Assembly (NCBI GenBank): GCA_910585355.1 | Contig: CAJUDN010000042.1 | Location: 11,271 to 27,020 of the forward strand | Reading direction: 5' to 3' | Source of the DNA: an uncultured Lachnospiraceae bacterium | GTDB taxonomy: Bacteria > Bacillota_A > Clostridia > Lachnospirales > Lachnospiraceae | Length of the DNA stretch: 15,750 nucleotides | Shown here: positions 5,721 through 13,372 of the stretch, piece by piece | Numbering within the stretch: the stretch's first letter is position 1 | Layout of the letters: each line of letters opens with the position of its first letter | Program-made: the position numbers and the translations under genes | Notes under the pieces: model-generated | What the model was told of the DNA's origin: nothing | The model's input: the letters and a program-made list of their open reading frames with translations, nothing else | Databases searched by the model: none

Positions 5721-6458
5721 CTATCGGTAATTCTTTATAATTGCTCGCCGCAGAAGGTCCAGCGCCGCCGTGGCTGCCTGCTCCCTGATCTCTGTCCTTG
5801 TGCCATGAAAATGACATTCCTCCACGGCCACCTCATCTTTGATGCAGCAGGAGATATACACCAGCCCCACCGGCTTTTCCGGGGTTCCCCCATCCGGTCC
5901 CGCAATTCCGGTTACCGCCACACAGGCATCGGCATCAGCGGCCAGGACGCCTCCCAGGGCCATCTCTCTGGCTGTCTCCTCGCTGACGGCACCGTATTTT
6001 TTCAGGGTAGCTTTGCTTACATCCAGTACCTTTCTCTTGGCCTTATTGGAGTAAGTAATGAATCCCTCATTGAACACATCGGATGCCCCCGGCACATTGA
6101 CGATCTTCGCGGCCACCATGCCCCCTGTGCAGGACTCTGCCGTTGTCACTGTGAGCCCGTATTTATCCAAAAGGCGTACTACAGCTTCTTCCATAGTCTC
6201 ATTCTCCCGGTTGGAATAATACATGGGGCCGAGGGATTTCTTTATTTCTTTGGCTGTCGGCTTCATCAGATTCTTCGCGTTTTCTTCATCCTGCTCTTCG
6301 GTTTCCACCACCACATGTACCTCTTTTCCGCGTCTTCTTGTATACACCAGCGCCGCGCCGCCCTGCTTTAAAATTTCTTTCAGATTCTCTTTGATCTCCG
6401 TTTCGCTTTTTCCATAAATTTTAAATATCTGCGCGTAACCTTTTTCTGTCTTAATCAT
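5721..6458 (-). CDS. CinA family protein: linker plus nicotinamide-nucleotide amidase domain
   Basis: The C-terminal CinA/PncC domain deamidates nicotinamide mononucleotide to nicotinate mononucleotide in pyridine nucleotide recycling. Residues about 88-245 carry the hallmarks: AESCTGG (107-113) with the catalytic-type serine S109, VPGAS (122-126), TYSN (135-138), GAVSEETAREMA (156-167) and TGIAGPDGGTPEKPVG (183-198). Residues 7-80 (IFKIYGKSETEIKENL onwards, then KPTAKEIKKSLG) look like the KH-type linker that joins the two domains in full-length CinA. The N-terminal MoCF-like (COG1058) domain, about 170 residues, is absent; full-length CinA is about 410. The start is well defined: TAATG overlaps the pgsA stop by one base, with AGAAGG upstream. 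The gene is intact, not a fragment left by a frameshift, since pgsA directly abuts it. Confidence 0.88.
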   Translation of the reverse strand: MIKTEKGYAQIFKIYGKSETEIKENLKEILKQGGAALVYTRRRGKEVHVVVETEEQDEENAKNLMKPTAKEIKKSLGPMYYSNRENETMEEAVVRLLDKYGLTVTTAESCTGGMVAAKIVNVPGASDVFNEGFITYSNKAKRKVLDVSKATLKKYGAVSEETAREMALGGVLAADADACVAVTGIAGPDGGTPEKPVGLVYISCCIKDEVAVEECHFHGTRTEIREQAATAALDLLRRAIIKNYR

Positions 6459-7000
6459 TACATTTTCCCTTCTTTAAGCACTCCTGCATTTTTCACAATA
6501 TAATCAGCCAGAGAAATCACCGTAAGAACCAGGGCAATCCATACCACAGCCGTTGTTACCATAGACAGAGCTTCGATTTTTAAAATCAAAAGCACCACGG
6601 CAATCATCTGAAACGTGGTTTTGAACTTCCCCCAGTAACTGGCGGCAATCACCACCCCGTTATCGGAAGCCACCAGGCGGAACCCGCTGATGATAAATTC
6701 CCGGCTGATGATTACAATGACCATCCAGGCCGGAAGCTCCCTAAGTTCCACCAGACAAATTAAGGCCGAACAGACCAGAAGCTTATCTGCCAGCGGATCC
6801 ATAAATTTTCCAAAATTTGTCACCAGATTATATTTTCTTGCAATTTTTCCATCCAGCATGTCCGTGAGACTTGCCGCAATGAAAATTCCCGCCGCCAGAT
6901 ACCGGAAAGCCTGCACCTGACCGCCCTCCGTAAGAAGAGCTGCCGCAAAAAAAGGAATCATAATCATTCGCAGTACGGTCAGTTTATTCGGTAAATTCAT
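6458..7000 (-). CDS. pgsA: CDP-diacylglycerol--glycerol-3-phosphate 3-phosphatidyltransferase
   Basis: PgsA makes phosphatidylglycerophosphate from CDP-diacylglycerol and glycerol-3-phosphate, the committed step to phosphatidylglycerol and cardiolipin. It is an integral membrane enzyme. The 180-residue length is normal. The CDP-alcohol phosphotransferase motif is complete: D47, D50, G51, A54, R55, G64, D68 and D72 (D-x2-DG-x2-AR-x8-G-x3-D-x3-D). The opening MNLPNKLTVLRMIMIPFF is typical of the family, and several further hydrophobic segments follow. The ATG at 7000 has GGGGAGG six bases upstream and lies inside the 3' end of rimO (17-bp overlap). The rimO-pgsA-cinA order is common in Firmicutes. 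Confidence 0.96.
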   Translation of the reverse strand: MNLPNKLTVLRMIMIPFFAAALLTEGGQVQAFRYLAAGIFIAASLTDMLDGKIARKYNLVTNFGKFMDPLADKLLVCSALICLVELRELPAWMVIVIISREFIISGFRLVASDNGVVIAASYWGKFKTTFQMIAVVLLILKIEALSMVTTAVVWIALVLTVISLADYIVKNAGVLKEGKM

Positions 7001-8324
7001 CTTCTACCTCCCCAATTAAATCGTAGTCCAGGGCGCCTGTGACCCGGACCCTGACGAAGTCTCCGGACATGAGAGAAAGCCCGGTATTCACAAAGATTAA
7101 CCCGTCCACATTGGGGCTGTCCATATAGGTCCGCCCCACATAGGCGTTTTCATCGGCAACCTTTCCCTCAATCATCACCTCCAGAACCCGGCCCTTCCTC
7201 TTTTCTGATTTTTCAAAGGCAATATCCTGCTGAAGCTCCATGATTTCAGCTCTCCGCTCTTCCTTTACCTCCTCCTGCACCTGGTTTTCGAAGCCGTATG
7301 CCGGAGTGTCCTCCTCCGGAGAGTAGGCAAAAACACCGAGACGGTCAAATTCCATCTCATCTACAAACTCCATAAGGATTTCATGATCCTCCTCTGTCTC
7401 TCCCGGAAATCCGGAAATAAAGGTGGTTCTTAAGATAATGTCCGGGATTTCTTTCCGCAGTTTTTCAATGAGCGCCCTGATTTCTTCATGGTTCGTTCTG
7501 CGTCCCATACGCTTTAAAACGGCATCGCTGGCATGCTGAATGGGAATATCCAGATAATGACAGACCTTTTCTTCCGTTTTCATGGTTTCAATAAGCTCTT
7601 CCGTAATTTCTTCCGGATAACAGTACTGGAGCCTGATCCACTGGATTCCGGAAATGGCCGCAAGTCGGCGCAGAAGTTCCGGAAGTTTTTTTTCCCCATA
7701 CAGATCTTTTCCATAAAGAGTCGTCTCCTGGGCTACCAAAATAAGTTCCTTTACACCCCGGGACGCCAGCTCCCCCGCTTCCTTTTCCAGCTGCTCCATG
7801 GGAACGCTTCTGTATCTGCCGCGAAGGTAGGGAATAATACAGTAGGTGCATCGCTTATCACAGCCCTCGGCAATTTTTAAGAATGCATAATGGCCGCCTG
7901 TGGTCACCAGGCGCTTTGTCACAGGGCTTACGGGAGCGTCGATGTCCTTAAACACCAGTGTTCTTTCCCCGCCGTTTAAAGCCTCCTTTAAAGCTCTTGC
8001 AATCTCCTCACAGGAAGACGTGCCTAAAACCGCGTCCACCTCCGGGATCTCCTCCACAATCTCATTTTTATATCTCTGCGCCAGACATCCTGTGACGATC
8101 AGGGCTTTGAGCTGCCCCTCTTCCTTCATTTTCGCCATCTCAAGAATCGTATTTACGCTCTCTTCCTTGGCATCTCCGATAAAACAGCAGGTATTGATAA
8201 TGATTGCGTCAGCCTTTGTTTCATCATCCACAAAGGAGCAGCCCTCCTCATTAAGGAGTCCGAGCATTTTTTCCGTATCCACCAGATTTTTATCACAGCC
8301 CAGTGAAATGAAAAGCAGATTCAT
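6984..8324 (-). CDS. rimO: Ribosomal protein S12 methylthiotransferase RimO
   Basis: RimO is a radical-SAM enzyme that adds a methylthio group to the conserved aspartate of ribosomal protein S12. The N-terminal UPF0004 domain has the three cysteines for the auxiliary 4Fe-4S cluster (C10, C46, C80). The radical-SAM cluster cysteines are C155, C159 and C162 (CDKRCTYC). FISLGCDKNLVDTE at the start and ILRTTFISGFPGETEEDH in the middle are family signatures that distinguish RimO/MiaB proteins; SLGCDKNLVD points to RimO rather than MiaB. The last about 65 residues form the TRAM domain. At 446 residues it is full length. The ribosome binding site is weak (AAAGGA, 11 bases upstream), and a terminator-like hairpin ends about 20 bp before the start, so expression may be limited relative to rpoZ. 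Confidence 0.95.
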   Translation of the reverse strand: MNLLFISLGCDKNLVDTEKMLGLLNEEGCSFVDDETKADAIIINTCCFIGDAKEESVNTILEMAKMKEEGQLKALIVTGCLAQRYKNEIVEEIPEVDAVLGTSSCEEIARALKEALNGGERTLVFKDIDAPVSPVTKRLVTTGGHYAFLKIAEGCDKRCTYCIIPYLRGRYRSVPMEQLEKEAGELASRGVKELILVAQETTLYGKDLYGEKKLPELLRRLAAISGIQWIRLQYCYPEEITEELIETMKTEEKVCHYLDIPIQHASDAVLKRMGRRTNHEEIRALIEKLRKEIPDIILRTTFISGFPGETEEDHEILMEFVDEMEFDRLGVFAYSPEEDTPAYGFENQVQEEVKEERRAEIMELQQDIAFEKSEKRKGRVLEVMIEGKVADENAYVGRTYMDSPNVDGLIFVNTGLSLMSGDFVRVRVTGALDYDLIGEVEDEFTE

Positions 8325-8346
8325 TTAAAATTTTTCCTTTCCCTCG

Positions 8347-8389
8347 AAAAAAGAGGAAACAAAAAGCCGGTATCCAGCCCTATTTCCTC
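8347..8389 (-). terminator. Terminator-like hairpin between rpoZ and rimO
   Basis: On the minus strand GAGGAAA (plus 8383-8389) pairs with TTTCCTC (plus 8353-8359), with an inner stem GCTGG/CCGGC (plus 8374-8378 with 8366-8370). Six T residues follow directly (plus 8347-8352). It ends about 20 bp before the rimO start, with no room for a new promoter downstream, so rimO must rely on read-through. Confidence 0.6.
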
Positions 8390-8440
8390 CTTTCTTTTCT
8401 TTATTCGCAGCAGTTCAGGCCGCCTCCTGAGCCGTTGCCT

Positions 8441-8740
8441 TTATTCTTCGTTTTCTTCTTCTCCGGAAGGCGCCGCATCTTCGACCGGGATTTCCTCTTC
8501 TGTCTCCTCTTCCTCAGGGAGAATCGTCACCTTCCGCTCATAGAGCTCCTGAACGGCAGTGGAAAGCTGTTTCTTTCCGGCTCCGCCGTATACAAGCGGC
8601 TCAGCTCCGCCGATGAGCTGCCTGGCTCTCTTTGCCGCTGCAATAACAATGGAATAACGGCTTTGAACCACCGGCTGTTCTCCCGGCTCCACATTACTGT
8701 TGACTGCTTCAATTAAATCTGTATAAGATGGATGTAACAT
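8441..8740 (-). CDS. rpoZ: DNA-directed RNA polymerase subunit omega
   Basis: Omega assists folding and assembly of the beta-prime subunit of RNA polymerase. The 99-residue product starts MLHPSYTDLIEAVN and has the conserved core QSRYSIVIAAAKRARQL (26-42), which includes the RYxLVxAAAKRARQ-type signature. The C-terminal quarter (75-99) is strongly acidic, as is common. The frame is open upstream to 8794, but the ATG at 8740 is chosen because AAAGGAG lies ten bases before it, the conserved region starts there, and the longer version would overlap gmk. It lies 34 bp after gmk in the usual gmk-rpoZ order. Confidence 0.93.
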   Translation of the reverse strand: MLHPSYTDLIEAVNSNVEPGEQPVVQSRYSIVIAAAKRARQLIGGAEPLVYGGAGKKQLSTAVQELYERKVTILPEEEETEEEIPVEDAAPSGEEENEE

Positions 8741-8774
8741 ATCAAAAAAACTCCTTTCAATGATTTTGGAACGC

Positions 8775-9410
8775 TTACCGGCCGGATTCCACAAGCTCCC
8801 TCAATTCCTCTTTCATCCGGAAGATTCTTTCCTGATTTCTGCACGCCTTAAGATGCTGGGAACGGATAAGGCCGTGAAGCTCCTCCACGCAGGTCTCAAT
8901 GGTATCGTTCACGAGAATATAGTCGTAGGAGTCCATTCCTTCTGACTCCTCCAGGGCGCGTTTTAACCTTTTTTCAATAACTTCCTCCGTCTCCGTGCCC
9001 CGCCCCATAAGACGGGCCTTTAAATCTGTTGCCGCAGGCGGAACCACGAAAACCAGAACCGCCTCCGGATATTTTTTCTTCACCTTAAGAGCTCCCTGAA
9101 TTTCAATTTCAAGAATCACATCTTTCCCCTGCGCCATCATTTCTTCCACATAGGAGCTGGGGGTTCCGTAATAATGATTCACATAGCGGGCGTACTCTAT
9201 GAGCCGGTTCTTTTCAATCAGCTCCTCAAACTGTTCATTTGTCATAAAAAAATATTCCCGGCCGTCCGCTTCTCCGGGACGGGGACTTCTTGTGGTAGCT
9301 GAAATGGACAGCGCATAATTATCATACTTTTCCAGAAGCGCTTTCATAATAGTTCCCTTGCCTGCGCCGGAAAATCCCGATACAACAGCCAGAACTCCCT
9401 GTTCTTTCAT
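8775..9410 (-). CDS. gmk: Guanylate kinase
   Basis: Gmk phosphorylates GMP to GDP using ATP, essential in purine nucleotide supply. The P-loop is SGFSGAGKGT (residues 11-20, K18). The GMP-binding region follows with SATTRSPRPGEADGREYFF (about 38-56), and LIEYARYVNHYYGTP and ILEIEIQGALKVK are further signatures. The 211-residue length is typical. The ATG at 9410 has GGGGGGA upstream. It starts 15 bp after yicC. In many Clostridia and Bacilli a small regulator gene, remA, lies between yicC and gmk; it is absent at this position. Confidence 0.96.
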   Translation of the reverse strand: MKEQGVLAVVSGFSGAGKGTIMKALLEKYDNYALSISATTRSPRPGEADGREYFFMTNEQFEELIEKNRLIEYARYVNHYYGTPSSYVEEMMAQGKDVILEIEIQGALKVKKKYPEAVLVFVVPPAATDLKARLMGRGTETEEVIEKRLKRALEESEGMDSYDYILVNDTIETCVEELHGLIRSQHLKACRNQERIFRMKEELRELVESGR

Positions 9411-9425
9411 ATATAATCCCCCCGG

Positions 9426-10304
9426 TTATTCAATATTCTGAATCTGCTCCCTTACTTTTTCGATTTCCGTTTTTAAAATAATTGCGCGGTCGGAAATCTC
9501 CAGATCATTGGATTTGGAAAGAATCGTATTGGACTCCCGGTTCATCTCCTGTGCAATAAAGTCCAGCTTTCTGCCCACACCGCCTCCGGCAAGAAGCTCC
9601 TTTTTCATTCCCTCAATATGGCTTCTTAAACGGACGGTCTCCTCATCCACACAGATTTTATCCGCAAAAATCGTCACCTCTGTAAGAATTCTGGATTCGT
9701 CAATGGCCGTAGTCCGGAGCATTTCCCTTACTTTCTCCTCCAGCTTCCTTCTGTAATCCTCAAGGACATTCGGAGAGTGTTCCTCGATAAAATCCACCAT
9801 AGTCAGCATATAGTTAAGTTTTCCAAGCAGATCTGCTTTTAGATTCTCTCCCTCCCGGACCCTGGTCTCCACAAAGTTTTCAGCGGCTTTCTTAAAAACC
9901 GGCTCCAGCAAAGACCACAGATGTTCCTCGTTTTCCGGCTGCTGTTCCATGGTAAAGACTTCCGGACACCGGGAAAGCACGGACACCTTCACGTCGTTTT
10001 CAATTCCAAATTGTTCCGCCATTTTTTCAAAATTCTGCATATATTCGGCAGCCACAGAACTGTTATACTTTAAGTCTACCTTCTCTTCCGTATAATTTTC
10101 ATAGGTAATAAATACATCTACCTTCCCTCTTTGAATATAGTCCTTCAAAAGGGTCCGCATGGCTGCCTCAAAATAATTAAATTTTTTCGGCATTTTAATG
10201 CTTAAATCCAGATAGCGATGGTTGACTGCCTTTATTTCAACGGATATTTTGCATTCATCCGTTACGGTCTCGCATCGGCCGAAACCGGTCATGCTCTTAA
10301 TCAT
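9426..10304 (-). CDS. YicC/YloC family endoribonuclease
   Basis: YicC-type proteins have been reported to act as endoribonucleases that influence RNA turnover. The product (292 residues with the start used here) has the typical opening MIKSMTGFGR, EIKAVNHRYLDLSIKMP (about 25-41), a long helical middle and the conserved end GRKLDFIAQEMNRESNTILSK-like block followed by a charged helix. The ATG at 10304 is preferred over one three codons upstream (10313): it gives the standard N-terminus and places GCGAGG ten bases upstream instead of one. The gene follows a near-consensus promoter and heads the housekeeping operon with gmk and rpoZ, a conserved arrangement. Confidence 0.93.
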   Translation of the reverse strand: MIKSMTGFGRCETVTDECKISVEIKAVNHRYLDLSIKMPKKFNYFEAAMRTLLKDYIQRGKVDVFITYENYTEEKVDLKYNSSVAAEYMQNFEKMAEQFGIENDVKVSVLSRCPEVFTMEQQPENEEHLWSLLEPVFKKAAENFVETRVREGENLKADLLGKLNYMLTMVDFIEEHSPNVLEDYRRKLEEKVREMLRTTAIDESRILTEVTIFADKICVDEETVRLRSHIEGMKKELLAGGGVGRKLDFIAQEMNRESNTILSKSNDLEISDRAIILKTEIEKVREQIQNIE

Positions 10305-10338
10305 CTTAAACATGCCTCGCTTTCACATAGATAAAATT

Positions 10339-10367
10339 ATTATACGGCAAATGGAAATTCAAGTCAA
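10339..10367 (-). promoter_or_regulatory. Near-consensus sigma-A promoter of the yicC-gmk-rpoZ operon
   Basis: On the minus strand TTGACT (10362-10367) and a perfect TATAAT (10339-10344) are separated by exactly 17 bases. The expected transcript start lies about 25-30 bases before the yicC start codon. This is the strongest promoter match in the window. Confidence 0.85.
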
Positions 10368-10418
10368 CTAAAAAGCGCATCGAGTTTTAATGTGAGTTTT
10401 TGTATCTTTTCTTTAAAA

Positions 10419-10454
10419 ATTATGAGCCAAAGTATCGCTACTCTGGCTCATAAT
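10419..10454 (-). terminator. Rho-independent terminator of the rnf operon
   Basis: A 16-bp stem (10419-10434 with 10439-10454) closes a four-base loop that reads GCGA, a GNRA-type tetraloop, on the minus strand. The only imperfect pair is a G-U on the minus strand but A-C on the plus strand, so the structure favours minus-strand RNA. A short T-run follows (plus 10415-10418). It lies about 70 bp after rnfB. A smaller, T-run-free stem CCCC/GGGG around 10477-10499 precedes it. Confidence 0.8.
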
Positions 10455-10521
10455 AAGACATTTTTTATCTTCCCATCCCCTATTTAGGAAATAAAGGGGG
10501 GAATTATAAATACCTATAGAT

Positions 10522-11316
10522 TTACTTAATGACTTTCGCCGGACACTTGGCGGCGCATTTTCCGCAGTTGGTGCACTTCTCATAATCAATCACAGCCAGG
10601 TTATTGTCCATATGGATAGCATCAAACTCGCACTGCTTGGTGCAGAGAGTGCATCCGATGCATCCGGCGTCGCAGTTTTTCTTCACTGCCGGCCCTTTGT
10701 CATGGGAATTACACTGAACAAGATGCTCCGCCTTATAGGGAACCAGTTCAATTAAGCCGCGGGGACATACCGCCACGCACTGGCCGCAGGCCACACATTT
10801 TTCCTTATCCACAACGGCAACCCCGTCGACAACATGGATCGCGTCGAACTGACATGCCTTTACACAGCTTCCCGAGCCGAGACAGCCATAGGAACAGGCC
10901 TTGTCGCCCGCGCCTGGGACGGCCGCGGCAATTTTTACGCAGTCGTCAATTCCATAATAGTTGTACTGGACATTCGCCTTATCGCAGGTTCCTTTACATT
11001 TTACAAAGGCAACCTGTTTTTCTGCGCTTCCGGCCTCTACGCCCATGATGGCAGCGATCTTATCGCCGACGGCGCTTCCGCCTACGGGACACTGGTTTAC
11101 GGCGGCCTTACCCTCGACGATCGCTTTTGCAAGAGCGTCACAGCCGGCATATCCGCAGCCGCCGCAGTTGTTCCCGGGAAGCTCCGCTCTTACGAGGACT
11201 TCTCTCTCATCCACTTCTACTTTAAATTTTTCGCTGGCAACGCCGAGAAGCACGCCGATGATAATACCAACCGCACCGACAACAACTGCCGCGATTAAGA
11301 TTCCTGTAATATTCAT
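10522..11316 (-). CDS. rnfB: Rnf complex iron-sulfur subunit RnfB
   Basis: RnfB is the cytoplasmic-facing electron entry subunit that accepts electrons from reduced ferredoxin. The 264-residue protein has one N-terminal membrane segment (about 5-25), then CGGCGYAGC (51-59) with C76 for the first 4Fe-4S cluster. Several ferredoxin-type cysteine sets follow: C141/C145/C151/C155, C174/C177/C180/C184, C215-C229 (CDAGCIGCTLCTKQC) and C248/C251/C254/C258. C107, C111, C126 and C202 are additional cysteines. The many clusters match the clostridial type rather than the shorter proteobacterial one. The ATG at 11316 has GGGAGG upstream. It is the last gene of the operon, 15 bp after rnfA, followed by a terminator. 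Confidence 0.96.
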   Translation of the reverse strand: MNITGILIAAVVVGAVGIIIGVLLGVASEKFKVEVDEREVLVRAELPGNNCGGCGYAGCDALAKAIVEGKAAVNQCPVGGSAVGDKIAAIMGVEAGSAEKQVAFVKCKGTCDKANVQYNYYGIDDCVKIAAAVPGAGDKACSYGCLGSGSCVKACQFDAIHVVDGVAVVDKEKCVACGQCVAVCPRGLIELVPYKAEHLVQCNSHDKGPAVKKNCDAGCIGCTLCTKQCEFDAIHMDNNLAVIDYEKCTNCGKCAAKCPAKVIK

Positions 11317-11331
11317 CCTTCGAATCCTCCC

Positions 11332-11907
11332 TTAAATAAGCCCGGAAAATCCGAAGAATGCGATTGACATCAGGCTTGCTGTGATCAGTACAATGGGAGA
11401 TCCCTGAAAAGAATGGGGCACATCGTTGTACTCAATCTTCTCACGGATACCTGCAAGCAGGATAATGGCAATCGTAAATCCGACGGAGATGCCGATACCG
11501 TTGACAACGCTTTGAATGAAGTTGTATCCCTCCTGTACGTTGGTTAACGCAACACCGAGAACGGCACAGTTGGTGGTTATAAGCGGCAGATATACGCCCA
11601 GGGCCTGGTAAAGGCTTACCATGTTTTTCTTTAAGAACATCTCAACAAACTGTACCAAGGCCGCAATGACCAGAATAAATACGATGGTCTGAAGATACTG
11701 GATATTGAAAGGTGTCAGTACAAAATCATAGACCAGGCTTGTGCAGGCAGTCGCAATTACGATAACAAAAATAACCGCGGCGCCCATACCAGCAGCCGTC
11801 TCTGTTTTCTTGGATACGCCAAGGAACGGGCAGAGTCCGAGGAACTGGCTTAAAACTACGTTATTTACCAGGGCGGAGCCGATGGCAATTAATAATAATT
11901 CCTTCAT
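11332..11907 (-). CDS. rnfA: Rnf complex membrane subunit RnfA
   Basis: RnfA and RnfE are homologous membrane subunits that face each other in the complex and share a buried iron-sulfur cluster through conserved cysteines. The 191-residue protein has about six membrane segments. The two key cysteines are C26 in LCPFLG and C114 in TTNCAVLG; they occur in the duplicated positions seen in RnfE (C26 and C109). LVNNVVLSQFLGLCPFLGVS is a typical opening. AAGGAGG lies ten bases upstream of the ATG. The gene is 15 bp downstream of rnfE. Confidence 0.96.
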   Translation of the reverse strand: MKELLLIAIGSALVNNVVLSQFLGLCPFLGVSKKTETAAGMGAAVIFVIVIATACTSLVYDFVLTPFNIQYLQTIVFILVIAALVQFVEMFLKKNMVSLYQALGVYLPLITTNCAVLGVALTNVQEGYNFIQSVVNGIGISVGFTIAIILLAGIREKIEYNDVPHSFQGSPIVLITASLMSIAFFGFSGLI

Positions 11908-11922
11908 TTTTCCATTTCCTCC

Positions 11923-12741
11923 TTACTTTTCTTCTGCTTCCTTCTGTGTTTCAGCGGCTTTTGCCGCTTCCGCCGCCTTCTTTGCCGCCAGAGCCTTTTC
12001 CGCCGCCGCTTTCTTTGCCGCAGCAGCTGCCGCTGCCTCAGCCGCCTTCTTCTCAGCCAGAACCGCATGGTTTGCCATGCCTGCACAGCCTGTGCAGTTT
12101 AAGCAGTCGCCGCCGCAGGCCAGGCTGGATTTTGGGGCGTCGCCGTTTGTGGCGCTGGGTAGTCTTAACTTATTCTGAATGGCAGTCAGCATAGCCAGAG
12201 TAAAAAGAGCGCCGGGAGCCAGAACCAGGATGGAAATATGATATGCCTCCGGAATAATCTCATGTCCGAATACAGCGCCCGCGCCGAAGAACTCACGGCA
12301 CATTCCAATCACTGTCAGAGCCAGCGTAAAACCAAGTCCCATGCCGACACCGTCAAAGAAAGATTCCACCGGACCGTTTTTCGCTGCATAAGACTCGGCG
12401 CGGCCAAGAATAATGCAGTTTACAACAATAAGCGGAATGTAAATACCAAGGGAAGCATACAGGGACGGCACATAGCCCTGCATTAAAAGCTGCACGATCG
12501 TTACCAGACTGGCCACAATAACAATGAAAGCCGGAATACGCACGCGGTCCGGAATAATCTTACGGAGCGCGGAGATGATCAGGTTGGAAAACATCAGTAC
12601 AGCAGTTGTGGAGAGTCCCATGCCAAGACCGTTGACTGCGGATGTGGTCGTTGCAAGAGTCGGACACATGCCAAGCATCAGGATGAAGGTAGGATTCTCT
12701 TTGATAATACCGTTATAAAGACGTTCTGTACATTTATTCAT
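11923..12741 (-). CDS. rnfE: Rnf complex membrane subunit RnfE with cysteine motif and charged C-terminal tail
   Basis: The first about 195 residues are a normal RnfE: ENPTFILMLGMCPTLA (15-30) with C26, then VVNCIILGRAE with C109, and about six membrane segments. RnfE forms the membrane core with RnfA and carries electrons across it. After the last membrane segment the protein continues for about 80 residues. First comes a four-cysteine motif CGGDCLNCTGC (C209, C213, C216, C219), which could hold a metal or Fe-S cluster; then an Ala/Lys/Glu-rich stretch (about 229-272) expected to be one long charged helix. The tail is encoded by GC-rich repetitive codons. AGGAGGT lies eight bases before the ATG at 12741. 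The core call is firm; the role of the tail is unknown. Confidence 0.94.
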   Translation of the reverse strand: MNKCTERLYNGIIKENPTFILMLGMCPTLATTTSAVNGLGMGLSTTAVLMFSNLIISALRKIIPDRVRIPAFIVIVASLVTIVQLLMQGYVPSLYASLGIYIPLIVVNCIILGRAESYAAKNGPVESFFDGVGMGLGFTLALTVIGMCREFFGAGAVFGHEIIPEAYHISILVLAPGALFTLAMLTAIQNKLRLPSATNGDAPKSSLACGGDCLNCTGCAGMANHAVLAEKKAAEAAAAAAAKKAAAEKALAAKKAAEAAKAAETQKEAEEK

Positions 12742-12754
12742 TTACACCCACCTC

Positions 12755-13372
12755 CTAATTCATATAATTATGCAGATAATAAAGGGCTGCATTGACTGCA
12801 TTTGTGGTTGCACTGGAGGTAATGGTAGCGCCGCTGATGGCGTTGATCTCATTATCCGCTGCCTGACCGCTCTTCGTCACTGTCAGGACATCCGCGTTTT
12901 TACCAATGAACTGATCCCTGTAAGCCGGTTCTTTCGCCTTTAAGCCAAGACCCGGCGTATCGCTTATCTCACGGATCCCTACGCCGGTGATGGTTCCGTC
13001 CATATCAAAACCGATGGAAAGCTTTACGGCCCCGCCATAGCTGTTTTTTGACAGAGAGTTAATTACATATCCCACGACGTTTCCGCTTGCGTCCCTGCCC
13101 TCAAGAACGGACTCGATGGCGACGCTGCCATAGCCCAGGGTTCCAAACTCTTCTGCCGTCGCTTCAATGGTCTCTTCAGAACCCGCAGCGGTTTCAAAGG
13201 ATTCCGCAGTGGATAAAACCTCGCGGTAGGTTGCGTTGTTGGCCGCGATCGTTGCCTGCTCAATCGGCCCCTTTGTCACATCATAGACAAAGCCCAGGCA
13301 GATACCGGAAACCAGGGTAATTGCAAACAGGATCAGGGCATCTTTCATAAAGCCAGACTTACTTGCCGCCAT
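12755..13372 (-). CDS. rnfG: Rnf complex FMN-binding subunit RnfG
   Basis: RnfG carries covalently bound FMN on the outer side of the membrane and passes electrons within the complex. The 205-residue protein has one N-terminal membrane anchor (about 12-30), then an extracytoplasmic FMN-binding domain. The flavinylation motif SGATITS spans 180-186, with T185 the expected attachment residue; ISDTPGLGLKAKEP (136-149) is a second family signature. The ATG at 13372 is chosen: AAAAGGGGGT lies seven bases upstream. A longer frame would begin at a TTG at 13393 with no good ribosome binding site. The gene overlaps the end of rnfD by 14 bp. Attachment of FMN needs an ApbE transferase, not encoded in this window. 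Confidence 0.95.
   Translation of the reverse strand: MAASKSGFMKDALILFAITLVSGICLGFVYDVTKGPIEQATIAANNATYREVLSTAESFETAAGSEETIEATAEEFGTLGYGSVAIESVLEGRDASGNVVGYVINSLSKNSYGGAVKLSIGFDMDGTITGVGIREISDTPGLGLKAKEPAYRDQFIGKNADVLTVTKSGQAADNEINAISGATITSSATTNAVNAALYYLHNYMN

Noticed and set aside
8401..8478. 25-codon frame overlapping the rpoZ end, finishing in a glycine-rich NGSGGGLNCCE
   Set aside because: The ending looks protein-like, but the start has no ribosome binding site and most of it is the shifted Glu-rich rpoZ tail. A frameshifted extension of rpoZ is possible but unsupported.
8741..8794. Longer rpoZ start giving 18 extra residues
   Set aside because: It would overlap gmk; the ATG at 8740 has a proper ribosome binding site and the conserved omega N-terminus.
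10305..10313. yicC start three codons upstream
   Set aside because: The ribosome binding site would be one base from that ATG; the family normally begins MIKSMTGFGR.
10834..11335. Long plus-strand frames opposite rnfB
   Set aside because: They lie antisense to a well-supported Fe-S protein and show no recognisable domains; they arise from its codon bias.
11904..12086. Arginine-rich 60-codon frame
   Set aside because: It is the shifted reading of the GC-rich Ala/Lys/Glu tail of rnfE and has no independent support.
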